64,000 nt of DNA from Aminipila sp963524205 (GCA_963524205.1 CAURED010000016.1:36170-100169), one strand, 5' to 3'; positions 52,381-61,965 are shown, counted from the stretch's first letter. Notes: generated by a model from the letters alone, not told the origin. A program made the numbers and translations.

Positions 52381-53547
52381 CTATTGATGGCTTTTTATCA
52401 TTTTAATCCAAGAAATTATTGTATCTAGGACTAGCTTTGGATTTCCAGTATTGCAGTGGCTTGCAGCATTCTCTTTTGCTGTAAACATTCTGTATGTTAA
52501 CGATTTTACATTTATAAGGCTGTCAATAACGTCTTTATACTTTTCTATCCGTATTAAGTGGTCTTTTTCGGCACCCAGCAATAAGAAATCCTGAGTGATT
52601 TTGTAGGCAACATCCTTATATTCATACCTGTTTGCCGCCAGCATATAGTCATAAGGGTTATCTACCCCCATGTTATAAAAGCCGTGATGCATACCCCAAT
52701 CGATTAAAGGCTCTCTTTCCATCAAACTGTACATGATTTGATTTATTGTATTTCTATCCCCTTTTGCCAATAGCTCTGTTAAAACTTTTCGCTCTTCTTC
52801 CGATGTGGCATCCAGCAGTAGTTCGAGCATGTTGGTACATACGCTCCATGCTACAATTCTTTTTATTCGATTTTCAAAGGCAGCAGCCCTTGGTGCCAGA
52901 ATAGCTCCCATGGATATGCCTATGATTGTTACGTCATTTAAATCATAATAATTCAGTATTGCTTTAATCGGCTTCTCCCATTCTACTGAAAAGTTGATGC
53001 CCTGCTTCCTTAAAACGTTACCTTGTCCCGGTCCTTCGAACAAATAAACCTCAAATCCGTTTTCGCGAAGATACATCAGGGAAGGCAGAAACTCTTCCAT
53101 ATATGAATCGAATCCCCCATGTATCAAAATGGTATCCACACATTTTCCTTCGGGCTTGGTATGTATCACAGGCAGATATCCCTGCGCAAAAGGAACGTGA
53201 TCAAGCGTTAACATGCCGGTTTTAAACAATTTATCATGATACTGGTAAAATAATTCTATGGATTTATCATATACTTTAATTTTATCAGGATTACCGTCAT
53301 ACATGAAAAATTCAGTCATCCTGAAATATGCAATAGCGTCTTTAATTCTTTCTTCTGATAATGCCTTTTCGGCAAGAGTTTTCATTTCCTTCTCCCAGTC
53401 TCTAATACTGGTTAATTTCCCAGCAAGTTCTACCATTTCATCAAGATTTCCGTTGCTTACGTTATAAGTACGGTTTAACTGATAATTGAAATTAGGATTT
53501 TGATGCAGTTGAAACTCACCCTTGCTAAACTCAACTTTACTTTCCAT
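52381..53547 (-). CDS. Alpha/beta hydrolase (FrsA/esterase-like)
   Basis: 388 residues from ATG at 53547 (AAAGGAG upstream). A ~120-residue helical N-terminal cap (DEMVELAGKLTSIRDWEKEM, in part) precedes the hydrolase fold: oxyanion loop ILIHGGFDSYMEEFL, nucleophile elbow GISMGA, and late His in ASHCNTGNP. The arrangement resembles FrsA/2,6-dihydroxy-pseudo-oxynicotine hydrolase relatives. A TetR gene lies just upstream on the same strand. Confidence 0.8.
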   Translation of the reverse strand: MESKVEFSKGEFQLHQNPNFNYQLNRTYNVSNGNLDEMVELAGKLTSIRDWEKEMKTLAEKALSEERIKDAIAYFRMTEFFMYDGNPDKIKVYDKSIELFYQYHDKLFKTGMLTLDHVPFAQGYLPVIHTKPEGKCVDTILIHGGFDSYMEEFLPSLMYLRENGFEVYLFEGPGQGNVLRKQGINFSVEWEKPIKAILNYYDLNDVTIIGISMGAILAPRAAAFENRIKRIVAWSVCTNMLELLLDATSEEERKVLTELLAKGDRNTINQIMYSLMEREPLIDWGMHHGFYNMGVDNPYDYMLAANRYEYKDVAYKITQDFLLLGAEKDHLIRIEKYKDVIDSLINVKSLTYRMFTAKENAASHCNTGNPKLVLDTIISWIKMIKSHQ

Positions 53548-53631
53548 ATTACTATTAACTCCTTTCGCTAACTCGTAATTAATTATCAAAACTCCTATTA
53601 AGGCTAATATAGCCTATGTTCTATTTGGTAA

Positions 53632-54237
53632 TTATTTAATTTCATTGTCCAAGCACAGCTTAAAAATGGATGTTGATGTCATCAAAACATATTGCCTCAA
53701 TGCCTCTTCATCTTGATGTATCCTTCTTCCGTTTATAAAATTTGAAATCTCCCCTATAATATAACAATGGACATTATGAAAAATACATTTCATTTTTTCC
53801 TTATTAAGCTTACTTTGGAATAAGTCGAAACAAATATTTATTAATATATCAACCAATTCATCAACAATTTTATCAGTAGCAACTTTATTACTTTCCGGTC
53901 GATCAGCACCAATATAATCTACCCATGCAAGCCTGAACCAGCCAACATGGGTCAGATACACATCAATAAATGTTTCAAAGAAGCAATGCAGTTTTAATTC
54001 TGACTCTTGAACTTTTGCCAAGCGTGATGACAAATCTACAATAAAATATTCTTGAATTGCAACATGCACATCCCAAAGCAAGTCAATTAATGACGGATAA
54101 TAATTATAGAGATTTGTATGGGCACACCCAATAGTACGAGCTATTTTTCTTAAGTTTATGCTTCGAATATCTTGGTTTGTTTTTGTTAAATCAAGTGCTG
54201 TTGCAATAATCTGTTCTTTCGTTATATTTTTCTTCAT
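53632..54237 (-). CDS. TetR family regulator
   Basis: 201 residues with a standard TetR HTH (DIRSINLRKIARTIGCAHTN; LYNYYPSLIDLLWDVH). The C-terminal domain is unassigned. The ribosome site is weak. The 46-bp palindrome at 54250-54295, only 12 bp before the start, is its likely operator. Downstream target: the alpha/beta hydrolase; lost target: the MFS exporter whose remnant lies on the other side of the palindrome. Confidence 0.87.
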   Translation of the reverse strand: MKKNITKEQIIATALDLTKTNQDIRSINLRKIARTIGCAHTNLYNYYPSLIDLLWDVHVAIQEYFIVDLSSRLAKVQESELKLHCFFETFIDVYLTHVGWFRLAWVDYIGADRPESNKVATDKIVDELVDILINICFDLFQSKLNKEKMKCIFHNVHCYIIGEISNFINGRRIHQDEEALRQYVLMTSTSIFKLCLDNEIK

Positions 54238-54249
54238 TTCAACCGCCTA

Positions 54250-54295
54250 TATAGTTATATTACCGATGGTAATTACCATTGGTAATATAACTATA
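54250..54295. promoter_or_regulatory. 46-bp near-perfect palindrome, TetR operator
   Basis: Symmetry axis between 54272 and 54273; 22 of 23 pairs match (only 54265/54280 differ). It contains two adjacent copies of TTACCNNNGGTAA (54260-54272 and 54273-54285), so it can be read as two tandem operators. Confidence 0.8.
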
Positions 54296-54325
54296 CCCTT
54301 ATTTCATAAAAAGGTCAATACTCTT

Positions 54326-54496
54326 TTATGCCTCTTGGTTTTTTGCAGCATAGATAATACCTATTAAAGACACAAGTCCAATAATCGCCATACAAATTAG
54401 ATTCATTGCCATTGGAAAAGAATACTCTATGCTTAGAGCCGTAATACAAACTGGACTCACCAATACTATGCAAAAACGGCAGGTGTCAAATTCCAT
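54326..54496 (-). pseudogene. MFS transporter, C-terminal remnant
   Basis: A 56-codon frame (ITALSIEYSFPMAMNLICMA, IIGLVSLIGIIYAAKNQEA, in part) that looks like the last two helices of a 400-residue major facilitator exporter. The rest is gone; an in-frame stop lies at 54514-54512. Confidence 0.55.
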
Positions 54497-54615
54497 ATGA
54501 AATTGTAGGTATTATTCAATCATGGCAGTAAAATCTTTGCCTGAAAAGGTTAATATAACACAAAAACCGCAGGAAATTTTCTGGAAAGTTGGAAAATTAA
54601 TTCAGCTTACAATAG

Positions 54616-54665
54616 AACAACCTTCAAATCGTTGGTTTAAGCGCATTTGAAGGTTGTTTTTCTCA
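54616..54665 (+). terminator. Orphan terminator
   Basis: AACAACCTTCAAAT (54616-54629) / ATTTGAAGGTTGTT (54645-54658), perfect 14-bp stem followed by TTTTTCTC. No intact plus-strand gene precedes it, so it is probably left over from a deleted gene. Confidence 0.8.
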
Positions 54666-54691
54666 AAACTCGCCTTATAAAATATTACATA

Positions 54692-55870
54692 TTAAGGGCA
54701 CTTTATTACTTTAATACTGTTGGTCATTACACATCCAGATACTTTTGCAGTAATGGAAGCAAAGCCTTCAACGCAGCAATGTGGTGTTCCCGGAGCAGTA
54801 GGAATAATTCTAAAGTCGGTCCCTACAACATCCGTTACACAAATCACTTCACAATTCTTAATTTCACTTGAAATAAACACATTATCGATAGAGAAGACAA
54901 CACATTCAACACAAGTAAACGGCGTTGTGATAGGTGTGCAACCATTTGCTCGAATAGTCACTGGGATTTGTAGCTCAGCAAAGATTTTTACGTCTGCTGT
55001 CTTAACTCCTGCAATAGGTCCGTAGGTCGGACAGATAAAGTCTTCATGAATGTCACAACAGGTTGATATAATCTTGGCCTTTATCTCATTGGAGACACAA
55101 ATCACTTCATATCCAGGAATGTTGCTGCAGCATGTTACAGGAATTCTTGTTCCTTTTGTTACTATATCCTTAGTGATTACGTTACATAACGTTACGCAGC
55201 TTTGGTAACGCACTTGGGCAACAAGAAACCCAAGAGTATTACCACTTAGGCTCGTAATTACGATACGATCAAACCCAGGACCATCTGTAATTGCTGCGAA
55301 TAAACGGGCTCCTTGTGTTGCTGGACCAATTGGTGGACCTGGCACTGTTATTGTACGGGTGATACTTCCTACAAGAGTTGCCCTCGTAAAGAATTCAACC
55401 CGATAGGTGTAGGTTCCAAATAAATTAGGCATCAATTCAAAACCAAAAATCTTTGATGGTCGTGACAACTCCCATGTCATTGAAGTTGCGGAAAAACCGG
55501 AGATCAATGTTTCTGGCGTAGGATCTTCCGTAAATGGAGGAACTCCCCAGTTATTAATTCCTGTTGACGAAATCTTTCGCATTCCAGAACTGAATTCTAT
55601 AGTCTGAAAACCATCAGTTATTGAGTTAACAACGGCACCGTTAGGAATATCGCTAAAACTGATTTTTGAAGTTGTAGCTAAATAAGCAAGATTAGGCTTT
55701 GAAATCGCAACGAATGAATCATCCTGCGAAGTGACTATAAAGTTCTTTTCAGTCGGTTCCTCTGAGACTGCCAAGGAGTTTAAATCAATATCTTCAGTAA
55801 GGGCATCTTGGTAAGTTAATTTAATATCCTCGACAAGGGCGTCTTGGTAAGTTATTTTCATATCTTTCAT
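54692..55870 (-). CDS. Cysteine-rich spore-coat-like surface protein
   Basis: 392 residues. The N-terminus has a short tandem repeat (TYQDALVEDIKL / TYQDALTEDIDL). Residues ~65-215 form a lectin-like beta sandwich (FSDIPNGAVVNSITDGFQTI; WELSRPSKIFGFELMPN, in part). Residues ~225-392 carry many cysteines in pairs (VTCCSN, STCCDIH, CVECVVF, PHCCVEG), resembling clostridial spore coat or appendage proteins cross-linked by disulfides. No signal peptide, as expected for coat proteins made in the mother cell. Family not firmly recognised. Confidence 0.6.
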   Translation of the reverse strand: MKDMKITYQDALVEDIKLTYQDALTEDIDLNSLAVSEEPTEKNFIVTSQDDSFVAISKPNLAYLATTSKISFSDIPNGAVVNSITDGFQTIEFSSGMRKISSTGINNWGVPPFTEDPTPETLISGFSATSMTWELSRPSKIFGFELMPNLFGTYTYRVEFFTRATLVGSITRTITVPGPPIGPATQGARLFAAITDGPGFDRIVITSLSGNTLGFLVAQVRYQSCVTLCNVITKDIVTKGTRIPVTCCSNIPGYEVICVSNEIKAKIISTCCDIHEDFICPTYGPIAGVKTADVKIFAELQIPVTIRANGCTPITTPFTCVECVVFSIDNVFISSEIKNCEVICVTDVVGTDFRIIPTAPGTPHCCVEGFASITAKVSGCVMTNSIKVIKCP

Positions 55871-56065
55871 AAATGAAATAAAGCCTCCGCTCTTAAATAA
55901 TTGATAGAACTCTTTTTAAAACACTATCACAATAGTATATGTTTTTTTACAACATTTGGTATAGCTATTTAAATCTATTATGTAAATCTGTAAAACAATA
56001 TCGCTTTTGGGCACAAAAAAATCACCCTAACAACTTCGTTAAGCTGATTTATTGCACAGGCTCAT

Positions 56066-56914
56066 CTACACTTCTAGCAGCCACCTCATATCTGGACATC
56101 TATCAACCATTAAAGCAATCATCTTGTCGTTAATGTCAATATTAAAATATTCTTTACAAACATACATAAATTCATCTTTTGTTTTAAGCATTTGTTTTTC
56201 TAATATATTATCTTTTTCAGATATTACCAATGTGCGCCCTTCTATTGTTATATGCTGATTAATAGGGCAAATGGACATGTGTGCACAAGTAATAAAAGGA
56301 GACTCCGGATGTGTTTCACAATAATAGTTAGGTAAAAAGAAATCAATCTCCGATTGTGGGCTTTCATCAAATCCGAAAATTCTTGTCCAGTCTTTTCCTG
56401 TCCTTTTCTGCCACATCACATAACCATAATAACTGTCTTTAGTAAATTTATATTTTGAGATACCATCGCTTTGCACTTCATCACAAATAAATTTCATCGC
56501 ACATCTTGGAAATTCATTGCGAAAACTTACATCTGTTATATAAGAAACGTTACTAAAATCAACTTTTAGAATCCTATGTCTCCTTATCTGAACGTCTTTA
56601 TGTTCAAAAATAAACCTGCAATTATATGTAGTTACTTTATATCCCAATGCCTTTAAGAAAAAGTTATACAATCCGTTTACCTCAAAACAATATCCCCCTC
56701 TTTTATTTTTGATTATTTTATGGAACAAGTCACTTCCATTTAAAGATATTGGTTCTCCCATTAATATTGATAAATTTTCATAGGGTATTTTAGAAATATG
56801 GATTGTTTGCAGTTTTTTCAAGTTCTCTACAGTAGGCGCCATTTTATTAACCCCAAGTCTTGATAGATAACTCTCCATTTGCTTCTCAGATAATTTAAAG
56901 TCCTCGTCGATCAT
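56066..56914 (-). CDS. nat: Arylamine N-acetyltransferase
   Basis: 282 residues. The catalytic triad is visible: Cys in RGGYCFEVNGLY, His in RRHRILKVDF and Asp in SYITDVSFRNEFP. It acetylates aromatic amines and hydrazines with acetyl-CoA. Start with AAAGGAATAAGC upstream. Divergent from the MocR-type regulator at 57090, which might control it. Confidence 0.9.
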   Translation of the reverse strand: MIDEDFKLSEKQMESYLSRLGVNKMAPTVENLKKLQTIHISKIPYENLSILMGEPISLNGSDLFHKIIKNKRGGYCFEVNGLYNFFLKALGYKVTTYNCRFIFEHKDVQIRRHRILKVDFSNVSYITDVSFRNEFPRCAMKFICDEVQSDGISKYKFTKDSYYGYVMWQKRTGKDWTRIFGFDESPQSEIDFFLPNYYCETHPESPFITCAHMSICPINQHITIEGRTLVISEKDNILEKQMLKTKDEFMYVCKEYFNIDINDKMIALMVDRCPDMRWLLEV

Positions 56915-57089
56915 GCTTATTCCTTTCTAATCATATTTCCCAGTAACAATATTCATTGATATTTTGTTCTGCATTTTACACTCATTTATTTGTTTTAGAT
57001 TCATTATATGTTATAATTGGTCTAAATTAAAGCGCCAATGTTTGAGTTTTTAATGGAACCAATTTACATATTACACTAGGAGAAAAAAA

Positions 57090-58496
57090 ATGTTGGATAT
57101 AAATCGCACTTCAAAACAATCGTTATATGAACAAATTTATTTACAAATAAAAAATGATATATTGAATGGTATTATAAAACCAGATAGTAGACTTCTTCCT
57201 ACCCGCACCCTTGCGGCCGAGTTGCATTTGGGAAGAAATACCGTAACATTAGCATATCATCAACTAGAGATAGAAGGTTATATTCGCGCAGCTACAGGCT
57301 CTGGTTTTTATGTGAATCCAGTTTCGACATTAACTTTGGTAGATAATTCTAATTCAGATTTTTCCCCATGTCATACACCAGTAGAGACTAAAATATTAAA
57401 GGCTAATAATTTTGATTTTCAGTATGGGAGTATAGATACAAATATTTTTCCTATTAACACTTGGCGTAAATGTATGATTTTTGCTCTTGACTCTATTGTT
57501 GCCCAACCTGCTCTAACCTACATGGACAAACAGGGAGATCTTAGACTTAGAACAGCAATTGCACATTATTTATATCAAGCAAGAGGCGTACAATGTTCTT
57601 CTGAACAGGTTGTTATTACCAGTGGTCACCAGCAGTCTTTACAAATCCTTACGAAATTATTTCCAAATCAACAATATTCCTTTTCTATGGAGGAGCCCGG
57701 CTATGATGGTACCCGAGTCATATTTGAAGCTAACAATTACAATATTAATCCTATATTACTTGAAGATGATGGAATCAATATCGATGAATTATCTAAATTA
57801 GATACTACTTTATTATACGTTACTCCTTCTCACCAATTTCCTACAGGAAGTGTACTTCCAATTATGAAGCGTCTTTCAATATTAGCTTGGGCTAATAACA
57901 ATAACAGCTACATTATAGAGGATGACTATGACAGCGAACTACGATATAATATGTTACCCATTCCCTCCCTTCAATCGTTAGACAAAAATATGCGAACGAT
58001 ATATTTAGGTACTTTTTCAAAATCCCTATCACCAGATTTTAGAATATCATATATGGTGTTACCAAAAAATATTTATAAAAAGTATAATCAATTATTTAAA
58101 TTGACTAATTGCACTGTTCCTAAAATTCTACAAATTGCATTGTCCGAATTCTTTGAAAATGGTTATTTTGAAAAACATCAAAATATATTAAAAACATATT
58201 ACAAAAAGAAACATGAACTATTGTGTTATTCCATAAAAAATATTTTTAAAAAAGATGCTACAATACACGGTAGTAGTGCCGGTTTACACATATTACTAAG
58301 CATAAACTGTTCATATAATCAGACAGAATTAATTGAAAAGGCTTCTAATAATGGTGTGACAATTTATCCTATTGATATTTACTGGATACAAAAAAATCGT
58401 TGTCCAAAAAATCAAATAATGCTCGGTTTTGGAAGTATAAGGCTTGAAGATATACCTATAGCAATAAAAGAATTACATGAAGCAATTCTAGGGTAA
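57090..58496 (+). CDS. MocR/PdxR-type GntR-aminotransferase regulator
   Basis: 468 residues: a GntR winged HTH (~1-75, SLYEQIYLQIKNDILNGIIK; LPTRTLAAELHLGRNTVTLA) and a class I aminotransferase-fold domain (~110-468) with the PLP-lysine region LGTFSKSLSPDFRISYMVLP and EDDYDSELRY. These bind PLP and control pyridoxal or amino-acid metabolism genes. AGGAG precedes the ATG. Divergent from nat; no pdxST is in the window. Confidence 0.92.
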   Translation: MLDINRTSKQSLYEQIYLQIKNDILNGIIKPDSRLLPTRTLAAELHLGRNTVTLAYHQLEIEGYIRAATGSGFYVNPVSTLTLVDNSNSDFSPCHTPVETKILKANNFDFQYGSIDTNIFPINTWRKCMIFALDSIVAQPALTYMDKQGDLRLRTAIAHYLYQARGVQCSSEQVVITSGHQQSLQILTKLFPNQQYSFSMEEPGYDGTRVIFEANNYNINPILLEDDGINIDELSKLDTTLLYVTPSHQFPTGSVLPIMKRLSILAWANNNNSYIIEDDYDSELRYNMLPIPSLQSLDKNMRTIYLGTFSKSLSPDFRISYMVLPKNIYKKYNQLFKLTNCTVPKILQIALSEFFENGYFEKHQNILKTYYKKKHELLCYSIKNIFKKDATIHGSSAGLHILLSINCSYNQTELIEKASNNGVTIYPIDIYWIQKNRCPKNQIMLGFGSIRLEDIPIAIKELHEAILG

Positions 58497-58514
58497 ATAA
58501 CAGAGTATTTGTTG

Positions 58515-59390
58515 TTAATAGGCTAATAGCTCATATCCTTCATTAGTGACTAAAACCATAACTTCCCATTGGGCAGATGGCATTCCATCTGCCGTATAAA
58601 CTGTCCAGCCATCATTATCATCTACAAAAATTTCACTAGTTCCCATGTTTACCATTGGCTCAATCGTAAATACCATGCCCGGGACTAAGAGCATTTCTGT
58701 TCCTTTCTTTGAAACATGGCTTACCCACGGCTCCTCATGAAATTGCAAGCCAATACCGTGTCCGCCTATTTCCTGTACAACTGTATATCCATTACTCATA
58801 GCATGTTCATGCACGACTTGCCCCATATCACCTAAAAATCCCCATGGCTTTATCTGTGCTAATCCTAATTCAATGCATTCCTTAACCACATCCACCAGTT
58901 TGTTTTTTTCAGGACTTACATTTCCGATACAAAACATTCTTGACGAATCCGAAAAAAATCCACTGTATATTGTAGAAACATCAATGTTTATAATATCTCC
59001 GTCTTTAAGCAGAACATCGCTTGATGGTATGCCATGGCATACTTGATTATTGATTGATGTACATATGCTTTTAGGAAAGCCTTCAAAATTTAGTGTTGCT
59101 GGAATTCCACCCAAAGCCACCGTTTTTTCATGAATCAAAAGATCAATTTGTTCTGTTGTCATTCCTATATGTAGCTGTTCAGATATGTAATCTAAAACTG
59201 CTATATTGATTTTTCCACTTTCTCTAATCCTAATAATTTGTTCTGGGGTTTTTATGATTTTTCTGGGTGGAATAATACAGCCTTGGGTTTTGTACCATGA
59301 TAACTTTTCGTCAAAAGACTCATGACATTTTTTATACTTAATTCCACTTCCACACCAACATAAATCATTTCGTCCAATTTTTTTTAGCAT
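58515..59390 (-). CDS. map: Methionine aminopeptidase type I with SEC-C zinc motif
   Basis: 291 residues from ATG at 59390 (AAGGAG upstream). Residues ~5-25 are a SEC-C motif (GRNDLCWCGSGIKYKKCH) that binds zinc and helps docking, as in a subset of clostridial Map proteins. The catalytic domain holds the metal ligands in NIDVSTIYSGFFSDSSRMF (two Asp, in part), EIGGHGIGLQFHEEP and FTIEPMVNMG. It removes initiator Met. This is likely an extra copy, since the housekeeping map usually sits in the ribosomal-protein operon. Confidence 0.92.
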   Translation of the reverse strand: MLKKIGRNDLCWCGSGIKYKKCHESFDEKLSWYKTQGCIIPPRKIIKTPEQIIRIRESGKINIAVLDYISEQLHIGMTTEQIDLLIHEKTVALGGIPATLNFEGFPKSICTSINNQVCHGIPSSDVLLKDGDIINIDVSTIYSGFFSDSSRMFCIGNVSPEKNKLVDVVKECIELGLAQIKPWGFLGDMGQVVHEHAMSNGYTVVQEIGGHGIGLQFHEEPWVSHVSKKGTEMLLVPGMVFTIEPMVNMGTSEIFVDDNDGWTVYTADGMPSAQWEVMVLVTNEGYELLAY

Positions 59391-59425
59391 TATAAAAAAC
59401 ACTCCTTATATTTACTGAGGAGTGT

Positions 59426-59785
59426 TCAAATATCTATTTGAGCTTTATCAAATGTTAAGATTTCCGGCAACAATTTACGGTATTGAAAGGGTGTATAACC
59501 ATAAGTACGTACAAAAGCCCTTGTAAATGCTTCATGTGATGAAAACCCATATTGTATAGCAATGTCAATAATTCGATACTTCGTTTTCTGTAACGCCACC
59601 GCTGCCATACTTAGCTGACGCTTCTGAATATAATCTTTGAATGAAACACCAACATATTCATGGAACTTAGTAGAGCAATAACAAGGTGAATACCCTACGA
59701 AATCGGACATTTCTTCTAATGTTGGACATTCTTCTAAATTTTCCTCAATCCAATTTACCATATTTTCAATTGTTTTAACAGACAA
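59426..59785 (-). CDS. AraC-type HTH protein (DNA-binding domain only)
   Basis: 119 residues from a TTG start (GGGAGTGAACAGGA upstream). It is just the double HTH (LEEMSDFVGYSPCYCSTKFHEYVG; IIDIAIQYGFSSHEAFTRAF, in part) with no effector domain. It precedes map on the same strand by 35 bp. Role unknown; SoxS/MarA-like stand-alone activators have the same size. Confidence 0.8.
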   Translation of the reverse strand: MSVKTIENMVNWIEENLEECPTLEEMSDFVGYSPCYCSTKFHEYVGVSFKDYIQKRQLSMAAVALQKTKYRIIDIAIQYGFSSHEAFTRAFVRTYGYTPFQYRKLLPEILTFDKAQIDI

Positions 59786-59994
59786 TCCTGTTCACTCCCT
59801 GCCCATATATTATATCTTCTTTTATATTTGAAAACTTGATTTCAGTTTCAATTTCTATAATATTATATCACCCACCATTCAGTGAGTCATCAAGAATCTA
59901 TGACTATATAAAAGCCAATGTCATCTATTTGACTAACTTATTTTTTGGGCCTCATGCCAACTGCACTAAGTCTCAGTAGCGTTTCAGTTTATAT

Positions 59995-60915
59995 TCATTC
60001 CCAGCAATGCTTACTTTCTGTAATTCCAACATCCCATATTTTAGCGTTTCCGGTTACTATAATTTTAATCTCATTTATTTGGTCAAAGTGCATCTGTGCA
60101 GGTACTATATCTTCAGCGTATTCATCACTGCATTGGAAGAAAAAATTTCCGTCTGCTATGATAGAGACCTCACCTTTAAAATCCACATTATCAGGGATAC
60201 CATAATAAGCATAGAACATTACATCTTTTTTATTCCCTAAATGATAGGTGTATTCTTTACTTTTTCCATCTTCACTGCTATACAAGTTCCATTTAGGCTC
60301 TACTTTATTACCTAACACAGTAAAACTTGGAAGTTTTTTAGTTTTTGCTATGCTGTTATTCGTTTCTTCAAAATTACTTAATGATTGAATTGATCCTTCT
60401 CTTTTCTGAGCCATAAAATTAATTGCTTCAGAGACAACCATAATACCAGTGATTAGTAAAAAAATAGATAGAATCGAAGCAATAAACTTTTGGGGAGTAA
60501 TTTTTGAAGAAAACCCTACTCGATAACCTATAAATCCTACGATTGCGCCTAATGTATTGGATATAACATCATCGATATCAAAGGTACCCAGAAAAGTTAT
60601 CGATTGCAACGTTTCCAAAAAAAGTATCACTAAGATAAAAAAAATTATGAACTTTCTAAAATCTATACGAAATAATAACGGTATTAATATACCAAAAGGT
60701 ATAAATGCTGCTATGTTTCCAAAATCATATAACCATGAAAAAGAAAGCTGTGGAAATCTTAGCGGAACCGCTTCTGGAACCAACATAAATTTGTAACCGT
60801 AAATACTGGTTGCTTGATCTGCTCTATTAAAAGCAAAGAACAGGAAGTATAAAATTAACACCGTATATAAAATAGTTCCTAAGAGTATGAAGTTTCGCAT
60901 TTTAGTTTTTATCAT
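59995..60915 (-). CDS. VanZ-like membrane protein with extracellular C-terminal domain
   Basis: 306 residues. Residues ~1-140 have four to five helices with the VanZ motifs (WLYDFGNIAAFIPFGILIPL; LETLQSITFLGTFDIDDVIS). After a fifth helix (~150-175) comes a ~125-residue soluble domain (WNLYSSEDGKSKEYTYHLGN; IVPAQMHFDQINEIKIIVTG) not usual for VanZ. Function of the family is broad; glycopeptide resistance is not implied. Ribosome site weak. Confidence 0.78.
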   Translation of the reverse strand: MIKTKMRNFILLGTILYTVLILYFLFFAFNRADQATSIYGYKFMLVPEAVPLRFPQLSFSWLYDFGNIAAFIPFGILIPLLFRIDFRKFIIFFILVILFLETLQSITFLGTFDIDDVISNTLGAIVGFIGYRVGFSSKITPQKFIASILSIFLLITGIMVVSEAINFMAQKREGSIQSLSNFEETNNSIAKTKKLPSFTVLGNKVEPKWNLYSSEDGKSKEYTYHLGNKKDVMFYAYYGIPDNVDFKGEVSIIADGNFFFQCSDEYAEDIVPAQMHFDQINEIKIIVTGNAKIWDVGITESKHCWE

Positions 60916-61351
60916 TTAAATTTTTTACCTCACATTTTAATCTTACTAACCTTTTTTAATTATTTCTGTGAAGAAATACAACCGTCTCCACATGGGTTAT
61001 TAGTTTTACATTCTACAATTTAACAATACATTATTCCTGATACACTATCAAGCAAAACATACCTCATTGGGTGATAAAGGGGTAGGTAGTTCTGGTAATC
61101 TTGATTAAACTTATTAATTGTTAACTCCACCAAATGCTTTAAGACTAAAGATGGCTTCTTTAAAGATGATCGGTTAATTAACATAAACATTCCAATAGAA
61201 TCATCTATAGAAGAGGTTTTTACAATCCCCAGATAAAAGATACAAAGTGGCATACAGGAAATTTTAAAATAAAAAGCTATCCCTTATAGTTTTCCTAAAC
61301 TACAAGAGATAACTTAAATTAATTATGGCATCCTGTTAATCCATTTTTATT
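60916..61351. other. Gap with a low-confidence small frame and a terminator
   Basis: A 77-codon minus-strand frame (61020-61253) starts right after a terminator and has no ribosome site; its sequence is not recognised and it may be a gene remnant. The strong hairpin at 61272-61315 ends the transcript coming from 61651. Confidence 0.4.
61272..61315 (-). terminator. Intrinsic terminator
   Basis: Minus-strand imperfect 18-bp stem (AGTTATCTCTTGTAGTTT against AAACTATAAGGGATAGCT) with loop AGGA followed by TTTTTATTTT. Confidence 0.75.
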
Positions 61352-61651
61352 CTACAGCAAAATATAGTTTTTCTTCATATGTTTAAAAAAGCTTGTATAA
61401 TCCTTACTGTCTGATTCTACCGTTTCCGTAACTCCGGTGATTTCATGACCTCTTGGAGGTATTACTAAAGTTTGTGCCCCAAGCACAATTAATATTATAT
61501 TAATTACTCCAAGATACAAAAATGTTTGAAAAACTCCTTTTGTGAGAATTAAATCTAAAACAAGATTTTTGTTTTGTAACTCTTCTTTTAGTGCTTGGGC
61601 TAATTGCGCTGGGCACGATGTATCTTTCCATCTGTTTTGAATTCCGTCCAC
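61352..61651 (-). CDS. Hypothetical small membrane protein
   Basis: 99 residues from a GTG start (AAAGGGG upstream at long spacing). One clear membrane helix (GVFQTFLYLGVINIILIVLG) sits between a charged N-terminus and a tail with VIPPRGHEITGVTE. No family recognised; possibly the C-terminal piece of a larger protein. A terminator follows, which supports real transcription of this strand. Confidence 0.4.
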   Translation of the reverse strand: MDGIQNRWKDTSCPAQLAQALKEELQNKNLVLDLILTKGVFQTFLYLGVINIILIVLGAQTLVIPPRGHEITGVTETVESDSKDYTSFFKHMKKNYILL

Positions 61652-61965
61652 TTTTATACTAGCCCCTTTGGAGGGCCAGCTAGGTTTGATACAAGCATAT
61701 AAATCAATATTTTAGAATCAACCAATTAAATTAAGGTTTAGATCACTTTGAACTTTTATCACCCATTTTATTTACCCTCCTTCTTTATTTAGTATCTATA
61801 TTAATAAAAACCTGCCAGCACTTCGACGCTGGGGATTCTTTGCATGAGACGTACATCTGCTTATTTTGTAAGCAGTGTTACGACTTCAACGTGCCTTAAG
61901 GATACAAAAAAGATGCCGCTTGACGCTGGTGGGACCTTGGCGGTATAGTATTGTGTAAATGTACC
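61652..61965. other. GC-richer scar between decayed genes
   Basis: About 310 bases with no intact gene. 61862-61950 on the minus strand ends in LRHVEVVTLLTK-stop, resembling the end of RlmD/RumA-type 23S rRNA uracil methyltransferases; the hairpin CTGCTTA / TAAGCAG at 61857-61875 lies at that stop. The rest is unassigned. Confidence 0.35.

Noticed and set aside
54522..54650. 42-codon plus-strand frame ending in the orphan terminator
   Set aside because: No ribosome site, sequence not recognised, and it lies in decayed DNA next to the MFS remnant; terminator reported alone.
59995..60915. Teicoplanin-resistance VanZ
   Set aside because: VanZ-like domains are widespread in Firmicutes without glycopeptide resistance, and no other van gene is present.
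61020..61253. 77-codon frame as a real gene
   Set aside because: It begins directly after a strong terminator, has no ribosome site, and matches nothing I know.
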